This document shows, in pieces, positions 30,031 through 42,491 of a stretch of DNA of 64,000 nt. The position numbers and the translations under genes were made by a program. The stretch lies in assembly GCF_009905375.1 (NCBI RefSeq), contig NW_027417584.1, forward strand, positions 55,022 through 119,021, given 5' to 3'. How positions within the stretch are numbered: the first letter of the stretch is position 1; each line of letters begins with the position of its first letter. The notes under the pieces are model-generated. The model made no database searches and was not told the origin of the DNA. It saw only the letters and a list, made by a program, of their open reading frames with translations. This stretch comes from Apium graveolens (Eukaryota > Streptophyta > Magnoliopsida > Apiales > Apiaceae).

Positions 30031-33000
30031 TGTTACACCCGGCATTTCTGTGTAATATTAATTGTAAATTTGGTGTAATTATAAAGCCGAATGCCAATAT
30101 ATTCAACTATTGTATGCTTGTGTGAATGAGAATTTCTGCGTCTTAAATTTTCGTTATGTGGTATATGAATTTTCAAAGCAAAAATTTATTTATTTCTTTC
30201 ATTTTTGATTTATAAGGAATATTTTTAAACCTTGAATAAATATCTTTTTAAAAGTTATTTGTTCACAAAATTCAAAAGTAGTTTTATAAAATTTCTAAAA
30301 ATCCAAGTTATTTTCTGGTATAAATTTTATAATTTTTGAACTTGTGTTTTATTTTATAAAAATAAATCTTTATAAATGTTAATTGTTATAATTAGCAAAT
30401 TACATAGTTGTCCTTGCATGCAAATCCTTTCTATTCAATCCAAAAGGGCTAAAGAGACAATTACCACCCCACTAACTCTTATTTTCTAGCCAAATTCCTC
30501 CTTTACCCTTGCATGCAAAATGATCCAAGTTTAAGTGGAAGGGTGGTCATGTCAATTCCTATTTCCACTCACATTTGTCAAAACAAAAACCATAAAACAA
30601 GTAAAGACATGATCATTTCACACATCACTCACCACCACACTCTTTCTTCCCTCCCTCCTCTCTCTCACTCTCGGTTTTCTCCCCCCTCACTCTCGGGTTT
30701 TGCCGAGATCAACCCCCTCCCCATTTTCTTTCTTTCTCAATCAAGTTCCACCTTCTACAACAAGTAAATTTTACTTCCCATGCCATGATCACTTATATTT
30801 TAAAGAGTTTTGAGTAGGAAGTTTAAGTTTTAAGGTTGCATGTTAAGGTTTTAGTTGAAACCCAAAGTACAACCTTGATTCTTGTGAGTTTAAGGTTGTT
30901 TTTGAGAGGACTACAAGGAATGGTGAAGTGCCAAGTCTTGAGAAGAAAACTCTTGATGTTAAATGGCCATTCCCTTCCATTTCATTCGGCCATGACCATA
31001 GGGGAGCCGAATGAATGGTTCTTGAGACCATTCTTGTCGCTTTGTTCAATTTTTGCATGTTTATGTGATAATGGCTTGAATTTTTTAGTAAAAATTTGAT
31101 GAAACTCCTTGCATGCTAAGTGATCATCTAGATATAGCTCATTCTAGGCTTGCATGTAAATTTCTTGGTAAAACATATTTAGAAAATATGTTATTTTGGT
31201 TTGCAAAACTCAAAGACATGCATGCATGTGGATTTCACTTAGAATGTTATAAGATTTTGATCATTTTGAAAGATTTTATTAGTAAGATTTAATTTCAGTA
31301 GGAATAATGTGTTAATATTTATTAATGCTTCTTGATGCATGGTAATAAGTCGTGTATATCTTTTATAAAATGCATAACTTGTTGTTTCAAAAACTTGATG
31401 ATTTGTGAGTTGTGAAATGTGGTTTCTTTTGTTTTTTCATGATTGCACCTTAGGTAAGGATGATCTCCACCAAGATTATTTTGAGTTTAAGGGAGTTATT
31501 TCAGTAGATCACCATGTTCAAGTCTTGATTTGGGTATTGGGTTGTTGGTGGTTGAGTTTGTCAAGTCAAAACCTTGGAGGAAGGAGAGTTATAGTTTCTA
31601 CAGAAAATCAGTTTAGTACCCTGAGGTTTAGAGTGAGTTTTGACCATGTCATTGATGTGAACTTTGAGGCCCAAGCCACCAGAAGTTAGTATAGGGAGTA
31701 TATAAAAGGTTTTAGGTGTTGGTTGAAGGTTTGCATGTCATTTGGTTAGGTGCACAAGTAGAATAACAAAATATGTCCAGCAGGGGACAGTTTTGTTGCA
31801 ACTTAGAAATAGGGAGATTTGACCATGTCATGGGTAGGCCCTCATTAGGCCCTGTTGGGCCTTAGTTAGAGGGAGTGTCAGAGAAGTTTTTCCAACCATA
31901 GTTCATAGGATATGAGTTAGAACCATGTGTCACAAGTTAATTCAAGTTAGGGTGTTTTCTGCCCAGGAAAACAGGGGAACCATGGACTTTGAGCTTAGTC
32001 CCAAGAAGGCCCAAGCCAGACCCTTGAGCCACATCAAGTTTGTGAGATGACCTTAGGTCAGGAGAGTCTTGTGTAAAAGTTTTGAAGGAAAACTTGTAGT
32101 TTAAGAGTGTCTAATGCACTCAAGAAACCATAGTTATCATTCTGAAATTTGCACCAGTGAGCACTTTCACTCATCACATAGTTTTAGAACACTTAGGAGT
32201 GAGGTCTTGGTTAACCACCATAGTTGTAAGATAGTATAAGGTCAGTAGAATAAAAGGCATAAGTGAGGGTCAATAGGTCTTGGATATTTTAGTAAAGGCA
32301 CATCGAGTTAGGAAACCAAAATTAGAAGACTTTGTCTAGTTTAACGACCAAGTGACTTAAGTTGTGAGTCGAGATCATCCAAGCCTAGTGTTGCATTATG
32401 GTGTATATGGTGTTATTTGGTATTAATATATGATATGTGATTATGTACTATGTGTGTGCAATTATAAATTAAAGGTGAATATAAATTAAGTGCATATAGG
32501 CCTAAGTGTCATCAGTGTTTAAATTCGGGTTGTAAATAGGTTAAGTTGGTGAGAATATATTATAATGAGGATTATTATTATTTATGTAGGATCTCGAGAC
32601 GAGGGAAAACTTTCCATAAAGGTCGAGTGAAGCTCCAGTTGCTCCTACCAGTCATACCAGACCAACCTTTCTCAAGGCAAGTGATTCAACTTATCCTTCA
32701 TATTTACTGCTAATAGTTCATGCATTGCTGCAACTATCCTGAGTCATTTTGATATATGTATATATATATTTAAGTCAAGCGTACCTTATGTTTATCCTTG
32801 AAATGCCATGAACCCTTGAGTACGTATTGCAAGTAGTTCAAAAGTCTTATCATGATAGTATATTAAAGTAATTTGAATGCCATAATAAAAGAAAGGGTAG
32901 TTACAACTCTTGGTTGATTCTCTTGATTAACATGCTGATGATTCCTAAGTATTGATATCTCATCCTGATACTTGAACCCCTATAGAACATTACCTTGAAC

Positions 33001-34075
33001 CCTAAAAGCCAGATACTTATCAAAGTGATTCCTCATTGATTGATACTCCTCTTTCTTATCCTGAAGCTTGACAATTCTGATATATCCTGAGTTAAAGATC
33101 ATTTCTGCATACCTTAACACCCTTAGTATTCATGAAGCTTATCTTCTTGATGATCCAGCACTTAAACCTTGATGAGAAACCATTGCTTTAAGCCCAATTT
33201 GGCATTACCCTTTATAATATCCAATAGCCTCACTAAATCCCCTTGTCTAATCTTTGATATATGAAAACCATTCAGTTACTTTAATAGAGTATAGTTTTGT
33301 GAATCATGGCCCTGAGATTTAGTACCATATTTCCCGTGTTTCGAGTTGATCTATAATCCCTTGATAAAAAAATGTTTATTGTAAAAGAGATTTTGTTATA
33401 AATCGGCATCAGTTTTTGAAATAAATAAAATGTGGGTTTTCAGTCCCAAAGGGAGATAAATATTTTCTTTGAATAGTGGATCTGGACTGAGACGCGAGTC
33501 CTTTCCACAGTTATATTAGGCTTAAAAGTTGCCTAGGGATTCCCATTAATGTTTTAGAACCCAGCGAGGTTCGGGATTACTTCGCGGCTGATCACCGGCT
33601 GTAATCCGTAGTGTCATAAAATGATTTTGATTAAGATATGATTTTGAAATTGTTTTGATACAAACGGAATGATGCCATCACCCAAAGTTTTATCTCTCGA
33701 TATCACTGGTTATGTCTTCCCATTGACATTCTTTAATATATATCTCGATTTATGATTTGTATCGTATTGTTTAGCACTTGTTGAGCATTTGGCTCACTCC
33801 TTGCTTTATCCTGATATTACAGCTAGCAGCTATGGTTAGATTCAAGCAGACTGCCCGTAAGACCTGTGATGCTGATGCTTATGTTCGAGCTCAGGTAGAA
33901 TAAGTGATAGTAGTTTGTGTGAGGAGTCGGTATTTAAAATCAGTTGTAATAGATGGTAGTGTAGGGCTATTCCAAACCCTAAACTGTAAGATCTTGGATT
34001 TGGGTATGTTTATTTATTTGTTGTAATAGTTATATTTAATTTGCTGTTTAAGTTGGGGTGTGACACTAACAATGA
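30031..34075 (+). repeat. Element E 3' LTR (4045 bp)
   Basis: Same ends as the 5' LTR, followed by target duplication CTAAC. It carries the copy of the H3-like ORF at 33832-33903, with Tyr to Asp as the only change seen in the first 21 residues. Confidence 0.95.
33832..33903 (+). CDS. 3' LTR copy of the H3-tail-like U5 ORF
   Basis: MVRFKQTARK is intact, followed by TCDADAYVRAQ, then GTAGAATAAG. In a full-length transcript the copy at 24342 would be the one in the leader; this one is in the 3' LTR. Confidence 0.4.
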   Translation: MVRFKQTARKTCDADAYVRAQVE

Positions 34076-34186
34076 CTTGATGACATTCCGTTGACTTTGA
34101 ACTTGAGCTGTTAGATGGTTGACCTGAGAGACCATAAATATCTTGGATATTTGAAGTTTATTGAGATGAGTTTGAAGATTTTGGCT

Positions 34187-35440
34187 TTAGGGAATTGAGG
34201 ATTGAGAAGTTGAGTTGGATGATACTCTGCCACCAATGTTATCCTGGGCCACTCTTCTTATTTCTTCAGCCATTAGAGCAGAAGGCTCATACCTAGCTTT
34301 GTGAAGTTGATCCAGTTTGACCTTTGTGTCATTATTCTGAGAAATTTGATTATGCAGAACATAATGCAAAGCTAAGAACGACTCCCTTAGCTGCTTGATG
34401 TGGCTTCAACACTTGAGAGATTAAGAGTGGCCAGTTTGGTAGAAAATGTAACAACTTGCTATTTAACCTCCAGCTGCTTGGGTGGGAGCTCATCTATTTT
34501 CTCTCACCATCTTTATAATATTTTCTTGATGACCATCTAGAGTTTTTGACGGTGTTTTCCCAATATAGTTAAATACTTTAAGTTGGGTCTTGTAGAATTC
34601 TATGATGGCATTATACACTTCCTGAGAAGTAAGTACCTTGGTATTGCTAACTAGGATGGTGACATACTCCTTCCTGAACATTGACAACACCTCTTCCATG
34701 TCAATAGTGAAAGATTTGGATAGCCAGGTATCAATATTGCCATCCTCCTGAGTTTCTTCTACTATCTTTTCTTGTTGATCTTCAACATCTTCCTTGTAAG
34801 ATAAAAGAATAGCTTGGTAGTATTGATTAGTCATTCCATATGTCACCAAGTACTGAGCTATATTGGCAAGGCCTTCAATTTGATTCACAAGCATATCATC
34901 TAGTAAAGTCGGTTGGTCTTGGGTATCATGAATCCAGTAGGCTATAAGATTTGGAGGTGTTTATATTGAGATAGAAGGTAGGTCAATGTTTGCTTGCATG
35001 GTGTTTGAGGTGATGGGAACACCTGTGACTGAAGTCACAGTTGGACTCACAGTATGAACTGTGGTTGTAGCAGTTTCTTGTTCACCTTATGACTGAACCT
35101 CCATTTAAATTGGAACGGAATTGGCAAGGTTACTTTCGTGTACCATGGCCTCAAACCCTTTTTCTTCTTGCAAAGAACTGGCACTTGAAGGTGCTTGATG
35201 TTTTTCCTCCCTAGTGATTGGGTCATTGGAAAGTGTACTCCTAGCTTCAATTGTCAAAGAAATCACAGCTAGGATTTTTAGGGGAGTTGATCCTCCTAGA
35301 GAACCCTCTTGTTGAATTGAAGAGGTGTTGAGTGGATCCTCCTCAGGAGTACTACCCTCAAACTTTATGGCATGTGAAGACTCATTGGCACACGAAGGTG
35401 CGGTTACATGCACAGGGTCTGCAATAAAAACTGATGAAAC
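34187..35440 (-). pseudogene. Element F third ORF, N-terminal part
   Basis: Three minus-strand pieces belong to the same decayed gene: 35440 to 35105 (Ser/Glu-rich, VHVTAPSCANESSHAIKF), 34894 to 34490 (134 codons, IEGLANIAQYLVTYGMTNQYY ... VYNAIIEFYKTQLKVF) and 34369 to 34187 (PSALMAEEIRRVAQD). They are in different frames. The gene continues across element E at 20453. The 5' end is cut by LTR sequence G at 35441. I do not recognise a catalytic domain. By position it is the additional ORF of a Sirevirus. Confidence 0.5.
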
Positions 35441-38165
35441 TGTAACGCCCTCCAAATCTGGGGTCTAGATCTGGGGGTTACTTGCTAATAACCGAACCAA
35501 TACAAACTTGTGTGATAATTATACAAATATATACATATCTAACCCTTTTTTATATATCCAGGATCTGTTCAGTTGGAGGTATAAAACTAGAACAACACAC
35601 TAACTTTATTACAAACCAAATTCAAAATCTCATAGAACTCTCTTTATTACAAACCATTGTCTAAACATATTTTAAACTAAATTCATTTTATTCAAATTCA
35701 CACCAAAACTATCTACACATGCTCAGGTAGCTCAAAACTCTCTTCCTGAATTGGAAGAAACACTTTTGGTATTAAAGGGTCCCGCTGCTTGACACGCTTC
35801 TTTACCATGCGAGTCCGGATATGTTTCATTCTCTTTCTTAACTGAAAACAAACAAGGAGAATAACAACAAAGGGGGTGAGCCATAAATTGCTCAACAAGT
35901 CCACAATATATAAATAGTGTTATATTAAAGCTAAATGAACCGGTAATTTGGTTACATCTGTAAAGATATAACCTCGCAAGAAAAGAACAAAGGCCATTAT
36001 CGGCGAGTATCAATAAACTATACTGGACATAAGTTCACACCTATATCCTGCTGATCAGCCAGGATACGGTGCAAATCCATACCTCAATGTATAGATCCGT
36101 TCGGGTACCCAGGCTCTATGGCCCAACACAAGGATCCGGTTAATTCCCGGTCCTTAGAATCAAGGGTATACATGATCCTAATCATCACCATCTAGTCCAC
36201 AGGTGAACAATCGGAACAATCGGTATGCTTTGATATATCCAACATCGTAATATATCAGGATATGTGTACATATATATACATAATCTATTGGAATATGAGT
36301 ACAAGATTCAATAAATTAGGAGAAATCAGGAATTGAAATGAAATATAAATAAAGGCATAAAAATTGTATATCAGTGTTTATGAACAGGAATTATCAGTGT
36401 GTAACTGCGATAAGAATCTAAAAGTATACACTATTCTGAATTTTTCACACGACTTACTACAATTATATAACTGTTCTCTAGCGCTGGTTTGGTCCGCCTT
36501 GTTGGCTTCGTCTCTATCAAAGAAAGATGCTTATTTAGTCAACTTGTATCTCAATCGCGTCTCAAACCGACTTCACGTAGCCTTTATCATCTACCCGCAC
36601 GTATATAATTGACTCGTATAATAGATACTAACAATTAGGACTCAATTAACCATATAATTTACATAGCACATAAGTCACATATTCATTCTAGGCTTAAACA
36701 TAATTTTTAGAATTGAAATCAACTCGCTATTTGTATTACTTAACAATATCTGGCATGTTCCCTAATTTTCGGAATTTTTTGGACCCGTCTCTATAGGTAA
36801 TAGGGCATATAAATAATTAATTATCGAAAGTCGACTCGCTTCCAAAGGAAATTAAAATTTAAAACTATTTTTTTAATAAAAAGCAGATCATTTTTCCGAG
36901 TCGAATGGCTTTCGTTTCGTTTAAAATTGGATAAACTGTTCAATTATTATTCGACGAGTAAGAATAAATCAATTTATTATTCAATAAAATTAATTATTCC
37001 AAATAACTGAACCTCAAAAATATTTTTAAATAATTATTTAGGAAAAATCAGAATTAAAAATAAATTTTCCAAAATTTTTGAAATTAAAATGAAGTTATTA
37101 TGAATTATTGAAAATTATTTGATTAATTATCAAAATAATTAATTATTTTTATATAAATAATAAATAATAAATAATTAAAGAAATAAATAATTTTGAATTT
37201 TATAAAAAATTAAGAATTATTTATAAAATAAATCAATTAAATAATTAATTAATCAATTTATAAAATAAATAAAACTGAATTTTATAGTTTAGAAAAATAA
37301 AAATAAAATAAAAGTAAAATAAATTTCTAAGAACAGTTTTATAAGAATAGTTTTGGGGAAAACCGGATCAAAACTGGGTTTCATTCCGGGTTTGAATCCG
37401 GGTTGCGAAGTACACCAATGGGTCGTCTGCCGGAGGTGAAGATTCCGGCGACCCCTCCCCAGTTTCCGGCAGCCCCTATATCTTGACCAAATAGAGATGA
37501 AATCGAGTGAGTCCAAAAGGGTTTTCGCTCAGTTTCAGCCCAGAAACTCATCCCCACCATCCAAAACAATCGACGATTGCAGAGTCGTCTTCTCCGGCCA
37601 AAAACGAAGCTTTGCCGGCGAGTTAATCGGAGAAAAACGGGTCTTCTTAAAAATCAAACTGAACTCGATGATCCTGCTGTTAAATTAAAGCTTAAGACGT
37701 CTACAATCGATCCCCAACAACCAAAACAATCACAGATCCATCAATAATTCAGAAAATTAAAATCATAAAACTTTCGAGACTTCGATTACCACTTTCAAGG
37801 AATCGTTTGGTCCAAATCTATACTCAAATCGATTGTACACAACCTAAGGAAGCTATATCAATCATCAATAACATCTAATAATCTCTAGAATCAGTTGCCT
37901 AATTCGGGGCATAAACCCTAAAATTAAAATTGAAAAATGATGTAGTTAAAATGAAATTGATAGCAAAATTAGAAAATAGAAGTCATAAGCTTTCGATTGG
38001 TTACCCACATGATGGATTTGGATCACAGAATCAACTTGAAATCGAAGCTTGAACCCAAGAACACAAGAACCCTAATTTCTGGAAAATTTGGGAATTTTGC
38101 TGATTTTCTGATTTTTTTATAATTAATTATAAATAATTAAATAAAAATTAGGCTAGTTATAGTAG
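35441..38165 (-). repeat. Element G: Tekay-type LTR, truncated by B2
   Basis: Starts tgtaacgccctccaaatctgg, like the left edge of D's LTR (tgtaacacccctaaatccgg), so it is a minus-oriented Tekay-type LTR. It shares the box TTGAGCA..TGGCTCACCCC (35872-35901, minus) with E and D and has a basic short ORF after it. Positions 36780-37300 are extremely AT-rich. It stops without a CA end at B2 (38166), so it is incomplete here. It cuts F's third ORF at 35440; the expected target repeat, GAAAC, would recur outside the window. Confidence 0.7.
35713..35829 (-). CDS. Short basic U5 ORF in G
   Basis: A 38-codon ORF, MKHIRTRMVKKRVKQRDP..., follows the conserved GGCTCACCCC box and a pyrimidine-rich TTTTCAG. 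Its place corresponds to the H3-like ORF of E. The start is rich in Arg/Lys but not a close H3 match. Translation is unproven. Confidence 0.3.
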   Translation of the reverse strand: MKHIRTRMVKKRVKQRDPLIPKVFLPIQEESFELPEHV

Positions 38166-38348
38166 TGTTAGGTCACACAACACAATAAAAGGGGGTTGAA
38201 TATAGTGTTTATACAATCAAATCGATTTCGAACACAAGTATGTAACAGTAATCAAGTATATTCAATATAATAAACTCTGTTACAATTGAATAGTTGTTCT
38301 CTCAGTGATGAACAATATCACTAAGAGCTGCTAGGTTACAATGTATAA
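38166..38348 (-). repeat. Element B2 LTR, left piece
   Basis: tgttaggtcacac...aggttacaatgtataa closely resembles the first 190 bases of B's LTR. AGTAG (38161-38165) is the presumed target duplication inside G. The LTR is cut by element D at 38349 and resumes at 63959. The minus orientation makes this the 3' LTR of an element extending to the right of the window. Confidence 0.8.
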
Positions 38349-38597
38349 TGTAACACCCCTAAATCCGGGGTCGGGGATTCGGGTTGTCACGAGTTCCATT
38401 TCCCTTAATAACACCCAATCTTAATAAACAATCAACTACTCCGTACTGTGACCCCACAATAAACACACACATCACAAGTTATAGTCTCAGAGATGAATAT
38501 CTAAAAATAACACGAGTCATTTTATTCCACAATTATATGCCATTACACCTTAAAAGGGTTTCCGAATAAATTTACATTTCTTTGCCATTATTACAAT

Positions 38598-38744
38598 TCA
38601 TAAAGATACATAAGTCTGGTACATCAAAAGTTGAAAGCCTAGCCTATTGGTAGTTCCTACCTCAGCTACAGGGACATCAACGCCTATAGGAAACTGCGGA
38701 ACATTTCCTATCCACTCGCGAATTGGGAGCTTGGTCCTGTTCAT
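38598..38744 (-). CDS. Short U5 ORF in D's left LTR
   Basis: A 48-codon ORF begins MNRTKLPIRE, sharing Arg-Thr-Lys and Arg8 spacing with the histone H3 tail (ARTKQTAR). It lies behind the TTGCTCACCC box, as in E. A GAG|GTAGGA splice-donor-like site occurs at 38660. The right LTR copy (48223-48369) begins MNRTKLPIHE. Function unproven. Confidence 0.3.
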   Translation of the reverse strand: MNRTKLPIREWIGNVPQFPIGVDVPVAEVGTTNRLGFQLLMYQTYVSL

Positions 38745-40119
38745 CTTGTCTATCTGATGTTGTGTGATGAAAGAAGAAAGCAAGGGTGAGCAACAAGCCC
38801 ACCGAAATAGTATGTATAATAATTTACAATATATGAGCATTCTCATAGTACTCAAGAAAGTCTTGGTTAAGAAGAAATGAACCAAGTTGATATCTTAACG
38901 CGACCAAGTCACAAAATATTCAGTATATACATACATATATACTTTTCACAATCTTTGAAATCCTCTGACATGTATAATATACACAGAGTTCCAGTTTATA
39001 ACTGTATAAAAATATCGTTGCAAGGTGATCTCATATATCTAACCTTGTCTCAACGTTTTTCTGAAAATCTTTGACATGCACAAGATAATCATTTACTAGA
39101 TATAAGTTTAAAAGATGAAGTTACAAGATACTCCAATATACTTATATCTTTTCCGAATACTACTTGAACTACCACCGTTCAAGTTATAATTAGTTTCAAC
39201 AGTTCATCACACAGATGAAACTACAAGATAAGACTTGAATAGATTCAATCTTTGAAATATTATTGAATGAAATGAAGTTACGAGATACTTCATTAAGTCT
39301 CGATATATATATATATATATTCATATATATCTCCCATACATTTCCTGAAAACCTCTATCATGTAAAGTATGAACAGAGTTGCAATATCCAATGAATTTGG
39401 AACGAAAAGAATTTTGGCATAAACTCGATATCTTGCTGATCAGGCAAAGATACCAATAAGTAACCTTTTCTATAATAGATGGATGAATTCCTCGCCGGTC
39501 ATCACCCTGGCCGCATTCGGACCTCGCGCTAGACCGTTACCCGGCCACTCACGCGTGGATGGACTGTCACCCAGCTTCTTACACCTTCATAGACCGTACC
39601 CCGGCCTGTCGCTTATGCCGACTCAATTAGATGGACTTACTTCCCGAACATTGGGCAAGTAATCAAATTGTTTTCTCAAAACAGCAACCACGTTGCGAAT
39701 ATAAAATACACCACAGAGCCGGATCCCTCAGGTGTTGAGCGAGTATTTAAATCCCCTTTGAAAGAAAGATCTTAAATATATAAAAAAATGAGTTTTGGGA
39801 TCCGCTCTAACTTTTAAAATCATTTTGAAGACTCGGAAACATTTTTAAGAATGTTTGGAGAAATGCTGATTTAATGAAATAAATCAGTCCCGATATATTA
39901 GAAAATATCTGAATATTATTATTTAAATAATATTCCCATAAAAAATAATCTTTAAAAATAATTGAAGTAAAAGTTTTAAAACTCATACCTGAAATGAATA
40001 TTAATAACCAAAGATATACTTATACGAAAGTATGATCTTTATTTGAATAATCGAAAATAAGTTTGATTATCGAAACATTATTCTTTAATAAAATAAAGAA
40101 TATTATTTAATAAATAAGA

Positions 40120-40287
40120 GGAGTCATAAGTCCTCAAATGAATATTCAAAATAATATTCATTAAATAAAATAAATGGAGTCTTAAGTCCTCGAATGAATA
40201 TTCAAAATAATATTCATTAAATAAACTAAACGAAGTCATAAGTCCTCGAATGAATATTCAAAGTAAAATTCATTAAAAAAAATAAAG
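40120..40287. repeat. Three-copy 56-bp tandem repeat
   Basis: Units start at 40120, 40176 and 40232 (ggagtcataagtcctc..., ggagtcttaagtcctc..., gaagtcataagtcctc...), each followed by aatgaatattcaaa and attcatta. It lies in the part missing from D's right LTR. Confidence 0.85.
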
Positions 40288-40333
40288 TTATCGAATAAAC
40301 CTTATTCGATTAATAGTTTTGAAAACTATATCA

Positions 40334-40343
40334 ATATATATAT

Positions 40344-40382
<39 letters not shown>
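40334..40382. repeat. (TA)n microsatellite
   Basis: A run of alternating T and A with one short break. Confidence 0.95.
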
Positions 40383-42479
40383 ATATACTCGGGAACATCG
40401 ACTCCCGGTTTTAGAAAATGTTCACCTTGGGGTCCCCTATACTAAGGGTATACGCAAATACTGCTTATCTCTAGCATAGGTATTATGCAACTGAATTAAC
40501 AAATATATGTATCAAGATTACGAAATAGGCATGCATATATACCATATCACATGCTCCAATATATCGCAAGAATTTGCTAATTAACCATCATGCATCTATC
40601 ACAAGATAATGCATATACATATGTACACATCACAACAACAGTATAATGGGTAGAAAACTTGCCTGAGTGCTCCCGGATAGACTTAAGCTTAGAGTGGGTC
40701 CGATAACCTATGAACAACAACATAAGTCGGAATTAAACCCCGGTCGCTTAAGAAACTAGACTTTAACCAATTGAACCATAACGTTTGCTTTAGCGCTTAA
40801 CGATTCACTTAAGTCGCTCGTGTACTCTCGGCTCCACCATTTTTAATAAATTAACCATTAAGATTTTTATGGCGATTCTTTCGCGAGCACCTTACCAACT
40901 TCCTAATAAAATTTACATAAATGTTTCATACCCCAAATAGTCATTTAAAGTCCTTAACGAAGGTTTCAAAGTAAGGCGAGGGGTAATGGTTCGGTCGCGA
41001 AACGCCGTTACTTAAAACGGTCGTTTCTCCTAAACCGTACATCGGATTCATACGAACCACATATCAAAACGAATCTCGTAACATGAACTATCTAATAATG
41101 GCAATGGTCAAAACCTAACAGTGAGTTCTCGGGTCCTGATGTTAAGAACAAAACAGTCTAAAGTAAATCGGACATTACGACGGCTATGTTTACGCGATTA
41201 CCAAAGTTTATACCACTCCAATCAATCCACAATTCAACCCACAATCAACATTAAAACCAAAATCCCTCCAAACCTCACCACATCAGTTCATTACTTCATG
41301 TTTTATCCAACTTATTCAATCACAACAAAAGCTACTAACCATACTAAGGTTCATTAACTAATAACCAAGATTCAACCATCAAAATCTCTACAAACTCAAC
41401 CAAACTTTAAACAAACAAGCATCATGATTCTCATATACTATATCAATCATAACCATTCCTAATTACTCAAAACTAAAGCTAGGGTTTGGATTTTATACCT
41501 TTTTGAAGCTTCTTAACACAACACAAGAGCTTTGAATGCCTAAAAGAACCTTGATCCTTGCCTGTATAACCTTAAACTTTCATAAAAATTCAAGAAAACT
41601 AAAGTTATTTTTTGAAAGTTACTATTCACCATCTTCTTCCTTGAATTATTGGAAGAGATTGTGAAGGAAATTGAAGCTTAGATTCATGGGATAGCTATAT
41701 CTATGTATAAGGAACCTTGGATAATTACCTCATGATTTAACAATGCTTGGATCTTGGATTTTGATTTTTTTCTCCTTGAAAATGAAGGAAAGCCGAGAGC
41801 TTGATGTTCTTGAAAGTGAAAGTCAACTTGTGTTTTGTGTTTTTTATTTGCTTTTTCTTGGTTGCTTTATTTTTGTTGTTAATTAACCTTTTACCATGGT
41901 AAAATTTGTGTGGCTTGAAATCAACCAACAATACCTTCTCATTTGGTCATGCTTATATCATCCACTTATGTCATCTTCCCACACTTATCTTCTTCTTGTT
42001 GGTGTGATGACATCATCATCATTAACCTCTTTGATTAACTCCTAATTACTTGGCTAATGATCGCTGATCTGTTATACGGTTCGCTTAACTTTCATTCTCG
42101 TTTATCATTTGAGGGATCATACACGGGTTCTTATTACTTGGGTTCCCTTAACCTTTCTCAATACATTATATTCCTTTTTATGATCCCCTCTTATAATCCT
42201 TGAATTTAAATCCCTTTTATCCTGTTACCTTTATACTCAATTCTTTCGGTATCTGGTGGATTTTCGGTAAAAATCAAAGTGTTCGGATTTGGATTCTGAC
42301 GATCTTTACATACACTTATATCCCATATAAAGTACTAATAAGATCTCAGAATAACAATAGAAGAACCCCTACATAGTGTGGCATGAAAAGTTTTCTTATT
42401 CAGCATAATCAGAAAAATCAGCAAAATCACTATTCATAAGGGTTTCAAAAAAAATTCCAAAAAATTGGGGTTATTACAG

Positions 42480-42491
42480 TCTCCCCTCCTT
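42480..42491 (-). promoter_or_regulatory. Element D polypurine tract
   Basis: Sense AAGGAGGGGAGA next to the 3' LTR. Confidence 0.8.

Larger units (their letters stand above)
20542..34075 (+). mobile_element. Element E: Tekay-type chromovirus (Ty3/gypsy)
   Basis: This 13,534-bp element is flanked by CTAAC (20537-20541 and 34076-34080). It has LTRs at 20542-24575 and 30031-34075, a tRNA-Met primer site, gag, protease, RT, RNase H, integrase and a C-terminal chromodomain, then a polypurine tract. The long LTRs, two Gag zinc knuckles and chromodomain fit the Tekay/Del clade. Several stops and frameshifts disable the polyprotein. By eye the LTRs differ by roughly 1.5-2%. It sits inside the third ORF of element F. 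Confidence 0.95.
18100..35440 (-). mobile_element. Element F: decayed Sirevirus-like copia element, interrupted by E
   Basis: Seen on the minus strand: a left 3' LTR (18100-18588), a polypurine tract (18591-18600, sense GGGGGAGATT as in C) and remains of a third ORF (19327-20453 and 34187-35440). These pieces are split by element E with target duplication CTAAC. The right side ends abruptly at LTR sequence G (35441). Gag, pol and the 5' LTR are not in the window. The class is inferred from the position and form of the polypurine tract, LTR and third ORF. Confidence 0.7.
38349..42478 (-). repeat. Element D 3' LTR (4130 bp)
   Basis: Starts tgtaacacccctaaat and ends ggggttattaca, next to the polypurine tract. 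It holds a 56-bp tandem repeat (40120-40287) and TA-rich microsatellites near 39307-39321 and 40334-40382. Compared with the right LTR it contains about 1.23 kb (39511-40742) that the latter lacks. Confidence 0.9.

Noticed and set aside
39307..39321. AT microsatellites as regulatory elements
   Set aside because: Simple dinucleotide runs common in AT-rich plant DNA; nothing links them to a function.
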